A DNA stretch of 64,000 nucleotides from Schaedlerella glycyrrhizinilytica_A (GCF_042852765.1 NZ_AP031414.1); one strand, 5' to 3'; shown: positions 8,024 to 16,849, numbered from the stretch's first letter. Translations and numbers: made by a program. The notes: generated by a model from the sequence alone, not told the origin.

Positions 8024-8052
8024 ATATTACCACATAACCCCACACCAGTCAA
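8024..8052 (-). promoter_or_regulatory. SigmaA-type promoter of the aldolase/enzyme/shell operon
   Basis: Reading on the minus strand, TTGACT (8047-8052) and TAATAT (8024-8029) are separated by exactly 17 bp, about 60 bp upstream of the aldolase ATG at 7964. The 11-bp repeat array at 8053-8107 directly abuts the -35. No terminator is visible between the activase stop (8114) and this promoter, so read-through from the dehydratase promoter probably also contributes. Confidence 0.78.
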
Positions 8053-8107
8053 CTTGTTTTTACGTTGGTTTTGTGTTGGTTTCATGTTGGTTTCATATTG
8101 ATTTTAT
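8053..8107. repeat. Five phased 11-bp repeats upstream of the aldolase promoter (putative operator array)
   Basis: On the plus strand three near-perfect units GTTGGTTTYRT start at 8064, 8075 and 8086. They are flanked by degenerate units at 8097 (ATTGATTTTAT) and 8053 (CTTGTTTTTAC). The 11-bp period is about one helical turn, so all units face the same side of DNA. The array ends at the -35 hexamer. A related motif recurs at the dehydratase promoter (11522-11613). This is what an activator-binding array would look like; the identity of the protein is inference. Confidence 0.72.
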
Positions 8108-8113
8108 TGAAAT

Positions 8114-8908
8114 TTATCCTCCGATCTGACACTCCAGACCTGAGTTTTTTTCCGCTGTAGCAAGCAGTATCTGCATTGTCTCCCGAGTCGGCGGTTCCAC
8201 GTTGCCCATCGGATATTCCCGACCGAGACCTGTGTATTTATCCTGACCGAGCCGGTGGTACGGAAGCAGATGCAGCCGCTTTACATTCGGAAGCGATCCG
8301 GCAAATAACGCAATATCCCGGATTTCCTCCGGCGTATCGTTGAATCCCGGGATCACCGGAATCCGGATACTCAACTCAGTCAAACCGGAAGCCGCGATCT
8401 TCTTCGCATTTTCCAGCATCAGTTCATTGCTCTTTCCGGTAAATTCCCTGTGCTTGTCCGGATCCATATGTTTGATATCCAACAGGTACTGATCCAGATC
8501 CGGCAGGATCCGCTCGATCACTTCCCAGTCCGCGCATCCCATGCTTTCCATCGCCGTATGGATCCCGGATTCCTGCGCTGCCTTTAAAAGCGCCGCTGCA
8601 AATTCCGGCTGACACAGGCTTTCTCCGCCGGAGAGCGTCATGCCGCCCCCGGTTCTGCGATAGTACGGGCGATCTTTTTCGACGATTTCCATGACTTCCG
8701 CCACAGTCACGTCTTTCCCGATCACTTTCGGTTCTCCCTGCACCATCATCGTCTGGATTCCATACTCCTGAGACTCCGGATTGCAGCACCAGCGGCATCT
8801 GAGCACGCATCCTTTCAGAAAAACGATCGTGCGGATCCCGTCTCCGTCGTGAATGGAATAACGCTGAATATCAAAAATACGGCCTTTCGTTTTCCAATAG
8901 TCTTCCAT
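8114..8908 (-). CDS. Glycyl radical enzyme activating enzyme (radical SAM), short form
   Basis: Radical-SAM activase that installs the glycyl radical on the adjacent dehydratase. The SAM cluster motif is CVLRCRWC (Cys34, 38 and 41), followed by GGGMTLSGGE. The 264-residue length and the direct run from the cluster into the GGE motif show that the two-cluster ferredoxin-like insert, common in activases of glycerol/diol dehydratases, is absent. ATG 8908 follows GGAGG at 11 nt. A longer in-frame reading reaches 9055 but lies inside the dehydratase gene. The gene begins 19 nt after the dehydratase stop. Confidence 0.93.
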   Translation of the reverse strand: MEDYWKTKGRIFDIQRYSIHDGDGIRTIVFLKGCVLRCRWCCNPESQEYGIQTMMVQGEPKVIGKDVTVAEVMEIVEKDRPYYRRTGGGMTLSGGESLCQPEFAAALLKAAQESGIHTAMESMGCADWEVIERILPDLDQYLLDIKHMDPDKHREFTGKSNELMLENAKKIAASGLTELSIRIPVIPGFNDTPEEIRDIALFAGSLPNVKRLHLLPYHRLGQDKYTGLGREYPMGNVEPPTRETMQILLATAEKNSGLECQIGG

Positions 8909-8927
8909 GCCTCTTGTTTCCTCCCTG

Positions 8928-11459
8928 TCAGAATCCCTGCTCGGTTCTTCTGATAATGTCGTCCTGCAGTGATTTCGACAATGTTGTAAACAATGCGCTG
9001 TATCCTGCCACACGAACAACCAGATGCTTGTACTGCTCCGGATGTTTCTGCGCATCCAGAAGCGTCTCGCGGCTGACTACATTAAACTGCATGTGGCTTC
9101 CTTTCTGATCAAAATAAGAACGGATCAGTCCGGCAAAATTTTCAAGACCTCTTCGTCCGCTCAGTGCGGATGGATGGAATTTCTGATTAAACAATGTTCC
9201 GTTGGACGCGATATAGTGATCCAGACGCGCCACCGAATTGGCTGCCGCCGTCGGTCCGTTCACGTCTTTTCCTGCCGACGGAGATACTCCGTCCGCTACC
9301 GGCGTGTGTGCCAGACGCCCGTCCGGTGTTGCTCCGGTCTGCGCGCCGAGCGGTACGTTCGCCGATACCGGATAAAGTCCGGCCTGGAACATTCCTCCGC
9401 GCGGATTGCGGTAATTAAGCAGTGGTTTTGTATAGGTATACGCCACTTTTCTCGCAAATGCATCCACTTCCGGAATATCATTTCCGAACTTCGGCACTTC
9501 CTCGATCAGTTTCAGGATCCGCTCGCCGTTTTCTTTCACTTCCTCAGATTCGGAAAGTGCATGGATCGTCTTTAAGACCGCTGCGATCTCCGCTTCCCCG
9601 ACCGTTTCTCCCGACGAGCGCATTACCGATACCGTATCGGATGCCAACGCCGCCAGATCTTCCTGTGCCAGTCCTTTTCCGTAATTCAGCATCAACGCCT
9701 GTTTCAGTTCTTTCATCGTTACTTTCTTTTCATCGAAAACAAGCTGTTTCACCGCATAGAGGGAATCTGCCATATTGGCAACTCCGAAGCCCTGCGGTCC
9801 GGTGAAGTTATAGACCGCTCCGCCCTCCTGCACGGATTTTCCGCGTGCCATACAGTCATCCACCATCGATGACAAGAACGGAAGCGGACACCGCTCCGCA
9901 TGCGCCATGTCGATCGCATTGTCGGCATTGACAAGCAGTTTGATCGCATAATCCATCTGGATCTCATATGCATGGAAAAATTCTTCAAAAGTTTCCATCT
10001 TTTCCACATCGCCGGTCTCAGGTCCGACCTGAGCGCCTTTGTCTTTTCCATTGGAAAATACCAGTTCCAGCGGACGGCACATATTGAAGAATGCCGCGTC
10101 ATGCCACCCCTCGGTCTTTCCTGCTTTCTGCGGTTCCACGCATCCGATGATATTGTAGTCTCTCGCGTCCTCCAACGTCAATCCGCGGCTGACAAGAGAC
10201 GGTATGATCACCTCGTCATTGTAATATGCCGGAAGCCCGATTCCGGTACGCGTCAACTCTGCCGCCTTGATCAGAAATTCATGCGGCGTTCCATTCCACA
10301 CACGCACCGATAACGACGGCTGCGGAAGAAATACATGCATAGATGCCTGAATACTCATAAATGACAGATCGTTGGTCACATCGATCCCCTCGGCATTCTG
10401 TCCGCCTGCGATCAGATTCTGGAACAGGCTGTATCCCGCAAATCCCTTTGCGGATGCCGCATCCCTGCATTTGTTCAGATCATTTAACTTCACCCAGATA
10501 CAGTCCATCAGTTCCTGTGCCTGCGCGCGGGTGATCTTTCCGCTGTCGAGATCTTTCTTATAATAAGGATACATATACTGGTCAAACCGCCCCGGCGAGA
10601 TCGAATGTCCGCTGGACTCGATCTGCAGAAGCTGCTGTACGAACCAGAATGACTGACATGCTTCATAGAAGCCGTTCGCACCCTTTTCCGGCACATTCGC
10701 ACAATTCTGCGCGATCACAAGCAGTTCCATCTTCCGAACCGGATCCGTACATTTCTCCGCTTCTTCAAGCGCAAGCTTCGCATATCTTCTCGCATAAGTC
10801 ACTGCCGCATCACAGCTGATCATCACCGCTTCCAGAAAACGGGAACGTTTCTGATAATCGCCGTCCGCGAGACTGAGTTTTGCCAGCTCTGCTTCCGCTT
10901 TTGCGCGGATCCCGGAAAATCCGATTTCAAGCACTTCCCCGTATTTTACGGTCACATGTCCGACGCCATTATAAAAATAATTTCCCGGCGTAAACATATT
11001 GTGCTCCATCGCCAACAGTGTCTGCGGCTCCATATAGGACGTTGCCAGTTCGCTCGTCGTCTTTCCTTTCCAGTAAGCATTCGCCGCTTTTAATTCCTGC
11101 TTTGTCTGCTCGGAAATATAGAACGGGTCCGCCGAGCGCGTCTCCACCGTGTCAAACTCGTCTTCCAGCCATTCGTAAGAGAATTCCGGATAAGTCTGAC
11201 AGCCCCGCGGCGCGATCGTTGTACTTCCGACGATCAGTTCCTGATCGCGGATCACGATCGGAAGATTTTCCAAAATATGCGCAAACGCTTTCGCGCGCCG
11301 CATGATGATCGGCTCGCCCTCTGTCCGGCGATAGGATTCCGTGATCAGAACCGCCCGCGCCGACTCGATCTCCGGCATCTTTGCATACAGATCTTCTACC
11401 AGCTTCGTAATACGCTCACTTTTCGGAATATCACTGCTGTCATAAGTGTATAATCCCAT
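8928..11459 (-). CDS. Glycyl radical 1,2-propanediol dehydratase
   Basis: B12-independent dehydration of 1,2-propanediol to propanal. The 843-residue protein has the full glycyl-radical-enzyme architecture. The thiyl cysteine is Cys440 in NIIGCVEPQ, followed by Glu442 as expected for diol/glycerol dehydratases. The radical glycine is Gly819 in RVAGYSALF, 24 residues from the C-terminus. The dehydratase-type active-site loop SSGHSISPGRFDQYMYP is near residue 285. It lies first in the GRM operon, immediately behind a consensus promoter, and next to its activase. Glycerol dehydratase activity cannot be excluded from sequence, but the rhamnose/lactaldehyde context favours propanediol. Confidence 0.95.
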   Translation of the reverse strand: MGLYTYDSSDIPKSERITKLVEDLYAKMPEIESARAVLITESYRRTEGEPIIMRRAKAFAHILENLPIVIRDQELIVGSTTIAPRGCQTYPEFSYEWLEDEFDTVETRSADPFYISEQTKQELKAANAYWKGKTTSELATSYMEPQTLLAMEHNMFTPGNYFYNGVGHVTVKYGEVLEIGFSGIRAKAEAELAKLSLADGDYQKRSRFLEAVMISCDAAVTYARRYAKLALEEAEKCTDPVRKMELLVIAQNCANVPEKGANGFYEACQSFWFVQQLLQIESSGHSISPGRFDQYMYPYYKKDLDSGKITRAQAQELMDCIWVKLNDLNKCRDAASAKGFAGYSLFQNLIAGGQNAEGIDVTNDLSFMSIQASMHVFLPQPSLSVRVWNGTPHEFLIKAAELTRTGIGLPAYYNDEVIIPSLVSRGLTLEDARDYNIIGCVEPQKAGKTEGWHDAAFFNMCRPLELVFSNGKDKGAQVGPETGDVEKMETFEEFFHAYEIQMDYAIKLLVNADNAIDMAHAERCPLPFLSSMVDDCMARGKSVQEGGAVYNFTGPQGFGVANMADSLYAVKQLVFDEKKVTMKELKQALMLNYGKGLAQEDLAALASDTVSVMRSSGETVGEAEIAAVLKTIHALSESEEVKENGERILKLIEEVPKFGNDIPEVDAFARKVAYTYTKPLLNYRNPRGGMFQAGLYPVSANVPLGAQTGATPDGRLAHTPVADGVSPSAGKDVNGPTAAANSVARLDHYIASNGTLFNQKFHPSALSGRRGLENFAGLIRSYFDQKGSHMQFNVVSRETLLDAQKHPEQYKHLVVRVAGYSALFTTLSKSLQDDIIRRTEQGF

Positions 11460-11491
11460 TGCTCTTTTCTCCTTTCTTTTCAGATACGTTC

Positions 11492-11520
11492 ATTATACGT
11501 TACACCTCCCTATAAGTCAA
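11492..11520 (-). promoter_or_regulatory. Consensus promoter of the propanediol dehydratase gene
   Basis: Minus-strand TTGACT (11515-11520), a 17-bp spacer and TATAAT (11492-11497), about 33 bp upstream of the dehydratase ATG at 11459. A GTTGGTTTTTG motif, read on the same strand, directly precedes the -35. A nearly ideal promoter beside repeated motifs suggests control by repression or by an activator acting at a distance. Confidence 0.82.
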
Positions 11521-11614
11521 CAAAAACCAACATTACTTCCAAACAATTCACGATCGTTTTCCACATAAAACAACGCATTTTATATTGGTTTTTATTCTAT
11601 TTCATTGGTTTTTT
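11521..11614. promoter_or_regulatory. TTGGTTTTT motifs in the divergent dehydratase/PHP intergenic region
   Basis: Plus-strand ATTGGTTTTT occurs at 11584-11593 and 11604-11613, 20 bp apart. The inverse AAAAACCAAC lies at 11522-11531 beside the dehydratase -35. The motif matches the core of the 11-bp array at 8053-8107. Shared sites at both GRM promoters and beside the PHP promoter suggest one regulator; the nearby AraC-family gene (18373-19341) is the obvious candidate by position only. Confidence 0.5.
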
Positions 11615-11625
11615 CTGTTTTTTCA

Positions 11626-11654
11626 TTGACAAAGCGGTCAAAAGGATGCATACT
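11626..11654 (+). promoter_or_regulatory. Promoter of the PHP hydrolase gene
   Basis: TTGACA at 11626-11631 and CATACT at 11649-11654 with a 17-bp spacer, about 34 bp before the chosen ATG at 11688. It is divergent from the dehydratase promoter, with TTGGTTTTT motifs between them. Confidence 0.6.
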
Positions 11655-11687
11655 GTATTTATCACTTAGCAGAAAGGAATGACCACG

Positions 11688-12416
11688 ATGGAAGCATCGG
11701 AATTTGACATCCATACGCACACCATTGCAAGCGGGCACGCTTCCACTGCCACGATCACCGATATGGCGAAAGCGGCGGTCTCACGCAATTTAAAACTGCT
11801 CGGGATTTCCGACCATGGTCCGGCAACGCTTGGCGGCGGCAGACCATCTTATTTTCGAAATTTAAACTATGCGCCGAGGAAACGGCTCGGTGTGGAAATG
11901 CTCTACGGCGCCGAAGTGAACATTCTGGACGAGAACGGCAGTCTGGATCTGGAGGATCCGATCCTCGCACATCTTGATTATGTGATCGCAAGCATCCATA
12001 AACCGGTCAAAAAACCCGGGACAAAAGAAGAGAACACAAGAACCTATCTCAACGCCATGAAGAATCCTTATGTGACGATCATCGGACACTGCGACGATGT
12101 GAAATATCCGGTGGACTATCTTGCCATTGTCCGCGCCGCAATGGAACATCAGATACTTCTCGAGATCAATAACAGTTCCCTTTCCCCGGACGGCTACCGC
12201 GGCGATACCCGTTTCAACGATCTGATGATCCTGAATCTGTGCCGGCATTTTCATTATCCGATCCTGCTCTCCAGCGACAGCCACGGCACCAAACACGTCG
12301 GAGATTTTACCTACGCGCAGGAGCTCCTGAAAAAAGCGGATTTTCCAAAGTCACTTGTACTGAATAACTCCGCCAGTGAATTTCAGGCATTTCTGCAAAA
12401 AAGGAAAAGACGATGA
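11688..12416 (+). CDS. PHP-domain metallohydrolase (YcdX-like)
   Basis: A 242-residue PHP-superfamily protein. It begins with the metal-binding HTHTIASGHAS motif and has further conserved His/Asp segments (GISDHGPA, IIGHCDD, SSDSHGTKHVG). The family hydrolyses phosphoesters with a trinuclear metal centre; the substrate is unknown. ATG 11688 is preferred over 11679 because AGAAAGGA sits 9 nt before it and abuts the earlier ATG. It is divergent from the GRM operon and shares its intergenic motifs, so it could be co-regulated, for example as a sugar-phosphate phosphatase; that is speculative. Confidence 0.85.
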   Translation: MEASEFDIHTHTIASGHASTATITDMAKAAVSRNLKLLGISDHGPATLGGGRPSYFRNLNYAPRKRLGVEMLYGAEVNILDENGSLDLEDPILAHLDYVIASIHKPVKKPGTKEENTRTYLNAMKNPYVTIIGHCDDVKYPVDYLAIVRAAMEHQILLEINNSSLSPDGYRGDTRFNDLMILNLCRHFHYPILLSSDSHGTKHVGDFTYAQELLKKADFPKSLVLNNSASEFQAFLQKRKRR

Positions 12417-12457
12417 AACAGATTGAAATTCCATGTCATCTGTTCCATCGTCTTTTT
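12405..12457. terminator. Bidirectional terminator between PHP gene and lacM
   Basis: Long stem AAAAGACGATGAAACAGAT / ATCTGTTCCATCGTCTTTTT (one mismatch) with T-rich ends on both strands. The left arm starts inside the PHP coding sequence and includes its stop codon. It serves both convergent genes. Confidence 0.85.
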
Positions 12458-12477
12458 ACTTCCAGGGAGCAGGTCAC

Positions 12478-13428
12478 CTACTCGATCGTAAACTCGTACG
12501 CAATGTCCTTTTCCGCATCGATGCGGTAATCTTCTTCCACATCACTTCCCCAACTGTCAATCCCGCCGACGCCTCTCACTGCACCGCAGATTGTAAGCAC
12601 CGTTCTTCTCGCAGCCGGAAGTTCCTCGTGATGCGTTGCATTTTCCAACTCTTCCGCTGTATACGGAATACATGCAAATCCAAACCGTTTTTCACCGGAT
12701 GTAAACGTAAGACCGGACTTTTTCACATTTTCCGAGCTGTTATCCAATGTTTTACTCCGATATACCGTCACCCATTCCGTCTCCATGTGCATTCCGCATT
12801 CCTGCGGGACAAGATACGGCGTAACCGGAAGACCATCCACCTCATAGACCCCCGGGATACCGCCCGCCATCCGATCCGGATAAGTCTCCCCTGATAACCC
12901 CTCATACACATAACCATCCGCCTTTGTCGGCATCACAAAACGCATCCCGAATACCGGAAGTTCCGGCAGCCCTTTCCCACCGTGATACTGTACGTTCACA
13001 TGGATTTTTCCGTCCGCAGTCACATGATATGTCACGTCCACCGTTGTCGCCGGAACCGTGATCGTCTCATAAGTATAAGAGATTTCCGCTTCTTTCGCAT
13101 ACTCGTCATTGCTGTAACCATTATTCTGAGGCGGCAGGAAATTCTCTATCGCCCCCCCATCCACAGTGATACGGATCCCCACACATTTCTGGAACAGATC
13201 CGCACCCAGCCACATTCCGGACTTTACCGAAAATCCATTTCCCCGGTCATTATCCGTTGTCGCTCTCCAAAATGTCGGTCGCGGAGAGCGGTACAGCCAT
13301 TCTTTTCCATCTTTCACAAGAGATTCCAGTCCGCCGCGCATGTAGGAGAAAATATAATCGAATCCCTCTCCGTGAATGCCAAACGTCACGTCTCCGTATA
13401 CGATTTTTAATTTATTTGTGCAGTCCAT
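12478..13428 (-). CDS. lacM: Beta-galactosidase small subunit (LacM type)
   Basis: A 316-residue protein covering the C-terminal beta-galactosidase small-chain domain, with features such as FWRATTDNDRGNGF and LPVFGMRF, which in LacZ forms part of the same polypeptide. It begins 17 nt inside the end of lacL, in a different frame, with its own GGAGGTG site and ATG 13428. Both sizes and the overlap match the two-subunit LacLM enzymes known from Leuconostoc and lactobacilli. This supports a genuine heterodimer rather than a broken lacZ. Confidence 0.9.
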   Translation of the reverse strand: MDCTNKLKIVYGDVTFGIHGEGFDYIFSYMRGGLESLVKDGKEWLYRSPRPTFWRATTDNDRGNGFSVKSGMWLGADLFQKCVGIRITVDGGAIENFLPPQNNGYSNDEYAKEAEISYTYETITVPATTVDVTYHVTADGKIHVNVQYHGGKGLPELPVFGMRFVMPTKADGYVYEGLSGETYPDRMAGGIPGVYEVDGLPVTPYLVPQECGMHMETEWVTVYRSKTLDNSSENVKKSGLTFTSGEKRFGFACIPYTAEELENATHHEELPAARRTVLTICGAVRGVGGIDSWGSDVEEDYRIDAEKDIAYEFTIE

Positions 13429-15328
13429 AATAATATTTCACCTCCTGCATTGCCGGTTTTTCCATACGATCCGCAAAGACGATTCCATTTCCGGAAAATT
13501 CATAATCCGACGGACGGTCGTCGAAATCGCCGCCGTAGCGCAGCATCTTTTGCCCGGTCACTTCATCTTCCACGAGGATCGCCTGATCGATATAATCCCA
13601 GATAAATCCGCCCTGATACATTTCATACTGATCCAAAAGATCGATGTAAGACTTCATACCACCCAAAGAATTGCCCATATCGTGCATATATTCACAGAGC
13701 AAAAACGGCTTCTTCGGCTGATCTTCCAGATACTCGCGGATCTGCTGCGGTTTCGCATACATCCGGCTCTCCATATCGGAAATACAGTCTTCATAAGCAC
13801 GGTTATGTACTACCCCCTCATAATGTACGAGACGGTCCGGATCTGTCTTCTTATAGTAAGCGTTCATCTCTTTCAACACATCCCCGGCATAGGATTCATT
13901 TCCCAACGACCAGAACAAAACGGACGGATGGTTTTTAAACACTTCAAAATTCGTCCGCGCACGGTCCAGAACAACCTCGCGCCATGCGTCAAAGCTTCCC
14001 GGCACATTCCACGACGGATCGATTCCTCCCAGCTTCTGCCAAGAACCGTGAGACTCCAGATTCGTCTCCGCCATCACATAGATCCCCGCCTCGTCACAGC
14101 GATAATACCAGCTGATCCGATCCGGATAATGGCAAGTGCGCACAGCATTGATATTGTTTCTCTTCATGCACGCAATGTCGAAAATCTCATCTTCTTCCGA
14201 AATGCTCCGTCCCTCGGATGCATTCCACTCATGCCGGTTGACACCGTTGATGATCAGACGCTCTCCGTTTAGTTCCATCAGACCGTCCTGCATACAGATC
14301 TTACGGAATCCGACGTCATAAGGTACGACCTCCGCCACATTTCCATCGGGATCCAAAATCCGGATCTCCAGACGATACAGCTTCGGATCCCGGTTATCCC
14401 ACTGCCGCACCGGCTCCGGCACATCCGCTTTCCACGCAAGACGGACAGTTCCGTCCTTTTGTATCTCGAAATTATTCATGGAAATCTCTCCGGACAAAAT
14501 CCGGCGCTCTTCCTCTTTCAGACAGATCACGGCGCTCGCTCCCGCAAGATCCGCATCTGTTTCCGCTGATATTTTTAAAGTCAGATCCAACGCGCCTTTT
14601 TGTGCTTCCGGCTCATAGGATGCTTTCGCCCACATATCTGCCACATGGATTTTCGGCAGTCCGTACAGGTTCACATCGCGGAACAATCCAAAAAAGCGGA
14701 AAAAATCCTGATCTTCCAAAAATGCCGCGGTGCTTCGTTTGTGAACTTCCACCGCCAGACGGTTGCCCTTTTCTCTCACATATGGCGTGATATCGAATTC
14801 CGACACGGTAAAACTATCCTCCGCATAACCGACAAACGAACCGTTGACCCATACATAAAGCGCCTGCTCCGCGCCCTCGAAGCTTAAGATGATCCGTTTT
14901 CCGACAAGTGCTTCCTCCAGATCGAACATCCGCACATAAGAACCGACCGGATTATAGTCCGCTTCGCTGAACATGCCGTCTTCATGCTCATGTAACGTAC
15001 CCGCCGGTCTCCGATATTCTTTTCCCTCCCACGGATACATCGTATTAATATAATGAATTTTGTCGTAACCGGCGATCTCGATATGGCGCGGGACTTTGAT
15101 CGGATCAAATCCTGACACTTCATATTCTTCTTCGTAAAATGCCGCCGGTCGCTCTTTCGCATTAACGGAATAGCGGAATTTCCATATTCCGTTCAATGAC
15201 TGCTTCAATGTCTCACGATTTTCCCTCAGAGATTTCTCACCCTCATAAAACCTATGATCACTGTGTGCGTCCAGCCGGTTGACCCGAAATATTTCCGGCC
15301 GATCCAGCCATTTGATGTCTGCATGCAT
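13412..15328 (-). CDS. lacL: Beta-galactosidase large subunit (LacL type, GH2)
   Basis: A 638-residue GH2 chain: N-terminal sugar-binding and Ig-like domains, then the TIM barrel with the acid/base glutamate in LGNESYAGD and the nucleophile in FLLCEYMHDMGNSLGG. It ends at KYYYGLHK, where LacZ would continue into the small-chain domain supplied here by lacM. ATG 15328 has AGGAGGG 6 nt upstream; a longer in-frame extension to 15394 lacks such a site. No signal peptide is seen, so the enzyme is cytoplasmic. A lactose transporter is not present in the window. Confidence 0.92.
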   Translation of the reverse strand: MHADIKWLDRPEIFRVNRLDAHSDHRFYEGEKSLRENRETLKQSLNGIWKFRYSVNAKERPAAFYEEEYEVSGFDPIKVPRHIEIAGYDKIHYINTMYPWEGKEYRRPAGTLHEHEDGMFSEADYNPVGSYVRMFDLEEALVGKRIILSFEGAEQALYVWVNGSFVGYAEDSFTVSEFDITPYVREKGNRLAVEVHKRSTAAFLEDQDFFRFFGLFRDVNLYGLPKIHVADMWAKASYEPEAQKGALDLTLKISAETDADLAGASAVICLKEEERRILSGEISMNNFEIQKDGTVRLAWKADVPEPVRQWDNRDPKLYRLEIRILDPDGNVAEVVPYDVGFRKICMQDGLMELNGERLIINGVNRHEWNASEGRSISEEDEIFDIACMKRNNINAVRTCHYPDRISWYYRCDEAGIYVMAETNLESHGSWQKLGGIDPSWNVPGSFDAWREVVLDRARTNFEVFKNHPSVLFWSLGNESYAGDVLKEMNAYYKKTDPDRLVHYEGVVHNRAYEDCISDMESRMYAKPQQIREYLEDQPKKPFLLCEYMHDMGNSLGGMKSYIDLLDQYEMYQGGFIWDYIDQAILVEDEVTGQKMLRYGGDFDDRPSDYEFSGNGIVFADRMEKPAMQEVKYYYGLHK

Positions 15329-15443
15329 TGCGATCCCTCCTGTCTTTTTCTTTTTCGCTTTTTTTATCATACCATGAATACGTTCATTCTGCACGACATC
15401 TCACCCAAAAACCTGATTTTTTTGTGAAAACTAACAATTTTCC

Positions 15444-15487
15444 AAAAAAAGAAACGCTGTCTCCCCTGCCGGGCAGACAACGTTTCT
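15444..15487 (-). terminator. Terminator of rhaA
   Basis: On the minus strand, GAAACGTTGTCTGCCC pairs with GGGGAGACAGCGTTTC and is followed by seven T residues, about 25 nt after the rhaA stop. It separates the rhamnose genes from lacLM. Confidence 0.88.
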
Positions 15488-15511
15488 TTCTCTCAGAAGC
15501 CGCAGGCTCGC

Positions 15512-16768
15512 TTACGCTCTCTTCGCCAGAACCTCTGTCTCATATGTTTCGATCTCGTCAAACCATCCCTCTGCTGCAACGCCGCATCTTCTGCAGTACT
15601 CTTCCCATACGTCTCCGAGCGGAAGCGTCTTGCACTGTTCCATCAGAACCATCTTCTTTGTCATCTGGTTCGTATCCTGCAGTTCTTTCAGCATCGCACT
15701 CGGTGTACACAATGCATTCAGCAGCGCTTTCTGGAAGCTTCTGAATCCGGTCACCCATGCGGAGATACGGTTGATGGAAGCGTCAAAGTAATCCAGCGCA
15801 ATGTATGTACGATCCAGACCATTCTCACAGCGCACGATCTCCTGTGCGATCTCTTTCGTCTCATCGTCAAACAGCACCACATGGTCGGAATCCCAGCGGA
15901 TCGGGCGTGTTACATGAAGCGCGATCTCCGGGAAGAATGTCAAGAGCGCCGGGATCTTATCGGAAACCATCTCTGTCGGATGATAATGTCCGTTGTCCAT
16001 CAGCGGCAGACATTTGTCCATGTTGGTTGCCGCGTAGCTCAGTGAGAATTCGGCAGATCCGACTGTATATGCTTCCACTCCGATTCCGAATACTTTCGAT
16101 TCCACACACGGTTTTACCATCTTCGGATCATATGGTTCGGAAAGGATCTCATCGATGGATTCTTTATAACGCATTCTCGGTCCCATGCGGTCAGCCGGAA
16201 CATCTTTGTATCCGTCGCCTGTCCAGATGTTCATCACACACGGGATTCCTGTCTGCTCTGCAAAATATTTGGAAATGCGGATGCAGGCTTTTCCGTGCTC
16301 GATCCAGAATTTTCTTGTCTCTTCATCCGGGCTTGACAGTGTCAGTCCGTCTTTTACCATCGGATGTGAGAAGAACGTCGGGTTAAAGTCCAGACCCATT
16401 CCTCTTTCTTTTGCAAAATCCACCCATTTCTGGAAATGCTTTGGCTCCAGTTTGTCACGGTCTGCGAACTCGCCGTCCTCGAAAATCGCATAGCACGCAT
16501 GCACATTGATCTTTTTCTTACCCGGCATCAGGCTCATCGCCTTGTCCATGTCCTGAAGCAGTTCTTCCGGGGTTCTTGCTTTTCCCGGATAATTTCCTGT
16601 CGTCTGGATCCCTCCGGTCAGCGGACCATCGTGATCAAATCCGATCACGTCGTCTCCCTGCCAGCAATGCAGAGACACCGGAACGTTCATACATTTCTCG
16701 ATCGCAGCGTCTGTGTCCACACCTAATTTTGCGTAAATCTCTTTTGCGGATTCATATCTTGTAGCCAT
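15512..16768 (-). CDS. rhaA: L-rhamnose isomerase
   Basis: Converts L-rhamnose to L-rhamnulose. The 418-residue protein matches RhaA in length and in motifs such as VSLHCWQGDDV near the start, INVHACYAIF, the metal-site region GLDFNPTFFSHPM, and HVVLFDDETKEIA. AAAAGGAGG lies 7 nt before ATG. It is downstream of rhaB and upstream of a strong terminator. The product feeds rhamnulokinase and then the compartment-targeted aldolase of the GRM operon. Confidence 0.97.
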   Translation of the reverse strand: MATRYESAKEIYAKLGVDTDAAIEKCMNVPVSLHCWQGDDVIGFDHDGPLTGGIQTTGNYPGKARTPEELLQDMDKAMSLMPGKKKINVHACYAIFEDGEFADRDKLEPKHFQKWVDFAKERGMGLDFNPTFFSHPMVKDGLTLSSPDEETRKFWIEHGKACIRISKYFAEQTGIPCVMNIWTGDGYKDVPADRMGPRMRYKESIDEILSEPYDPKMVKPCVESKVFGIGVEAYTVGSAEFSLSYAATNMDKCLPLMDNGHYHPTEMVSDKIPALLTFFPEIALHVTRPIRWDSDHVVLFDDETKEIAQEIVRCENGLDRTYIALDYFDASINRISAWVTGFRSFQKALLNALCTPSAMLKELQDTNQMTKKMVLMEQCKTLPLGDVWEEYCRRCGVAAEGWFDEIETYETEVLAKRA

Positions 16769-16849
16769 TGTTTTATCCTCCTTTTATGAAGAGCCTTTCT
16801 GCTCTGTCGTTTTTGATCTGTCATGTTTCATATCGGACGGTTTCCGTTC

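Noticed and set aside
8053..8107. Could the 11-bp tandem repeats be a small CRISPR array?
   Set aside because: Units are 11 bp, contiguous and without spacers; position at a promoter fits an operator array.
12478..15328. Beta-galactosidase split over two frames, at first sight a frameshifted lacZ.
   Set aside because: The second part has its own ribosome site and ATG, and sizes, domain boundary and 17-nt overlap match functional LacL/LacM pairs.
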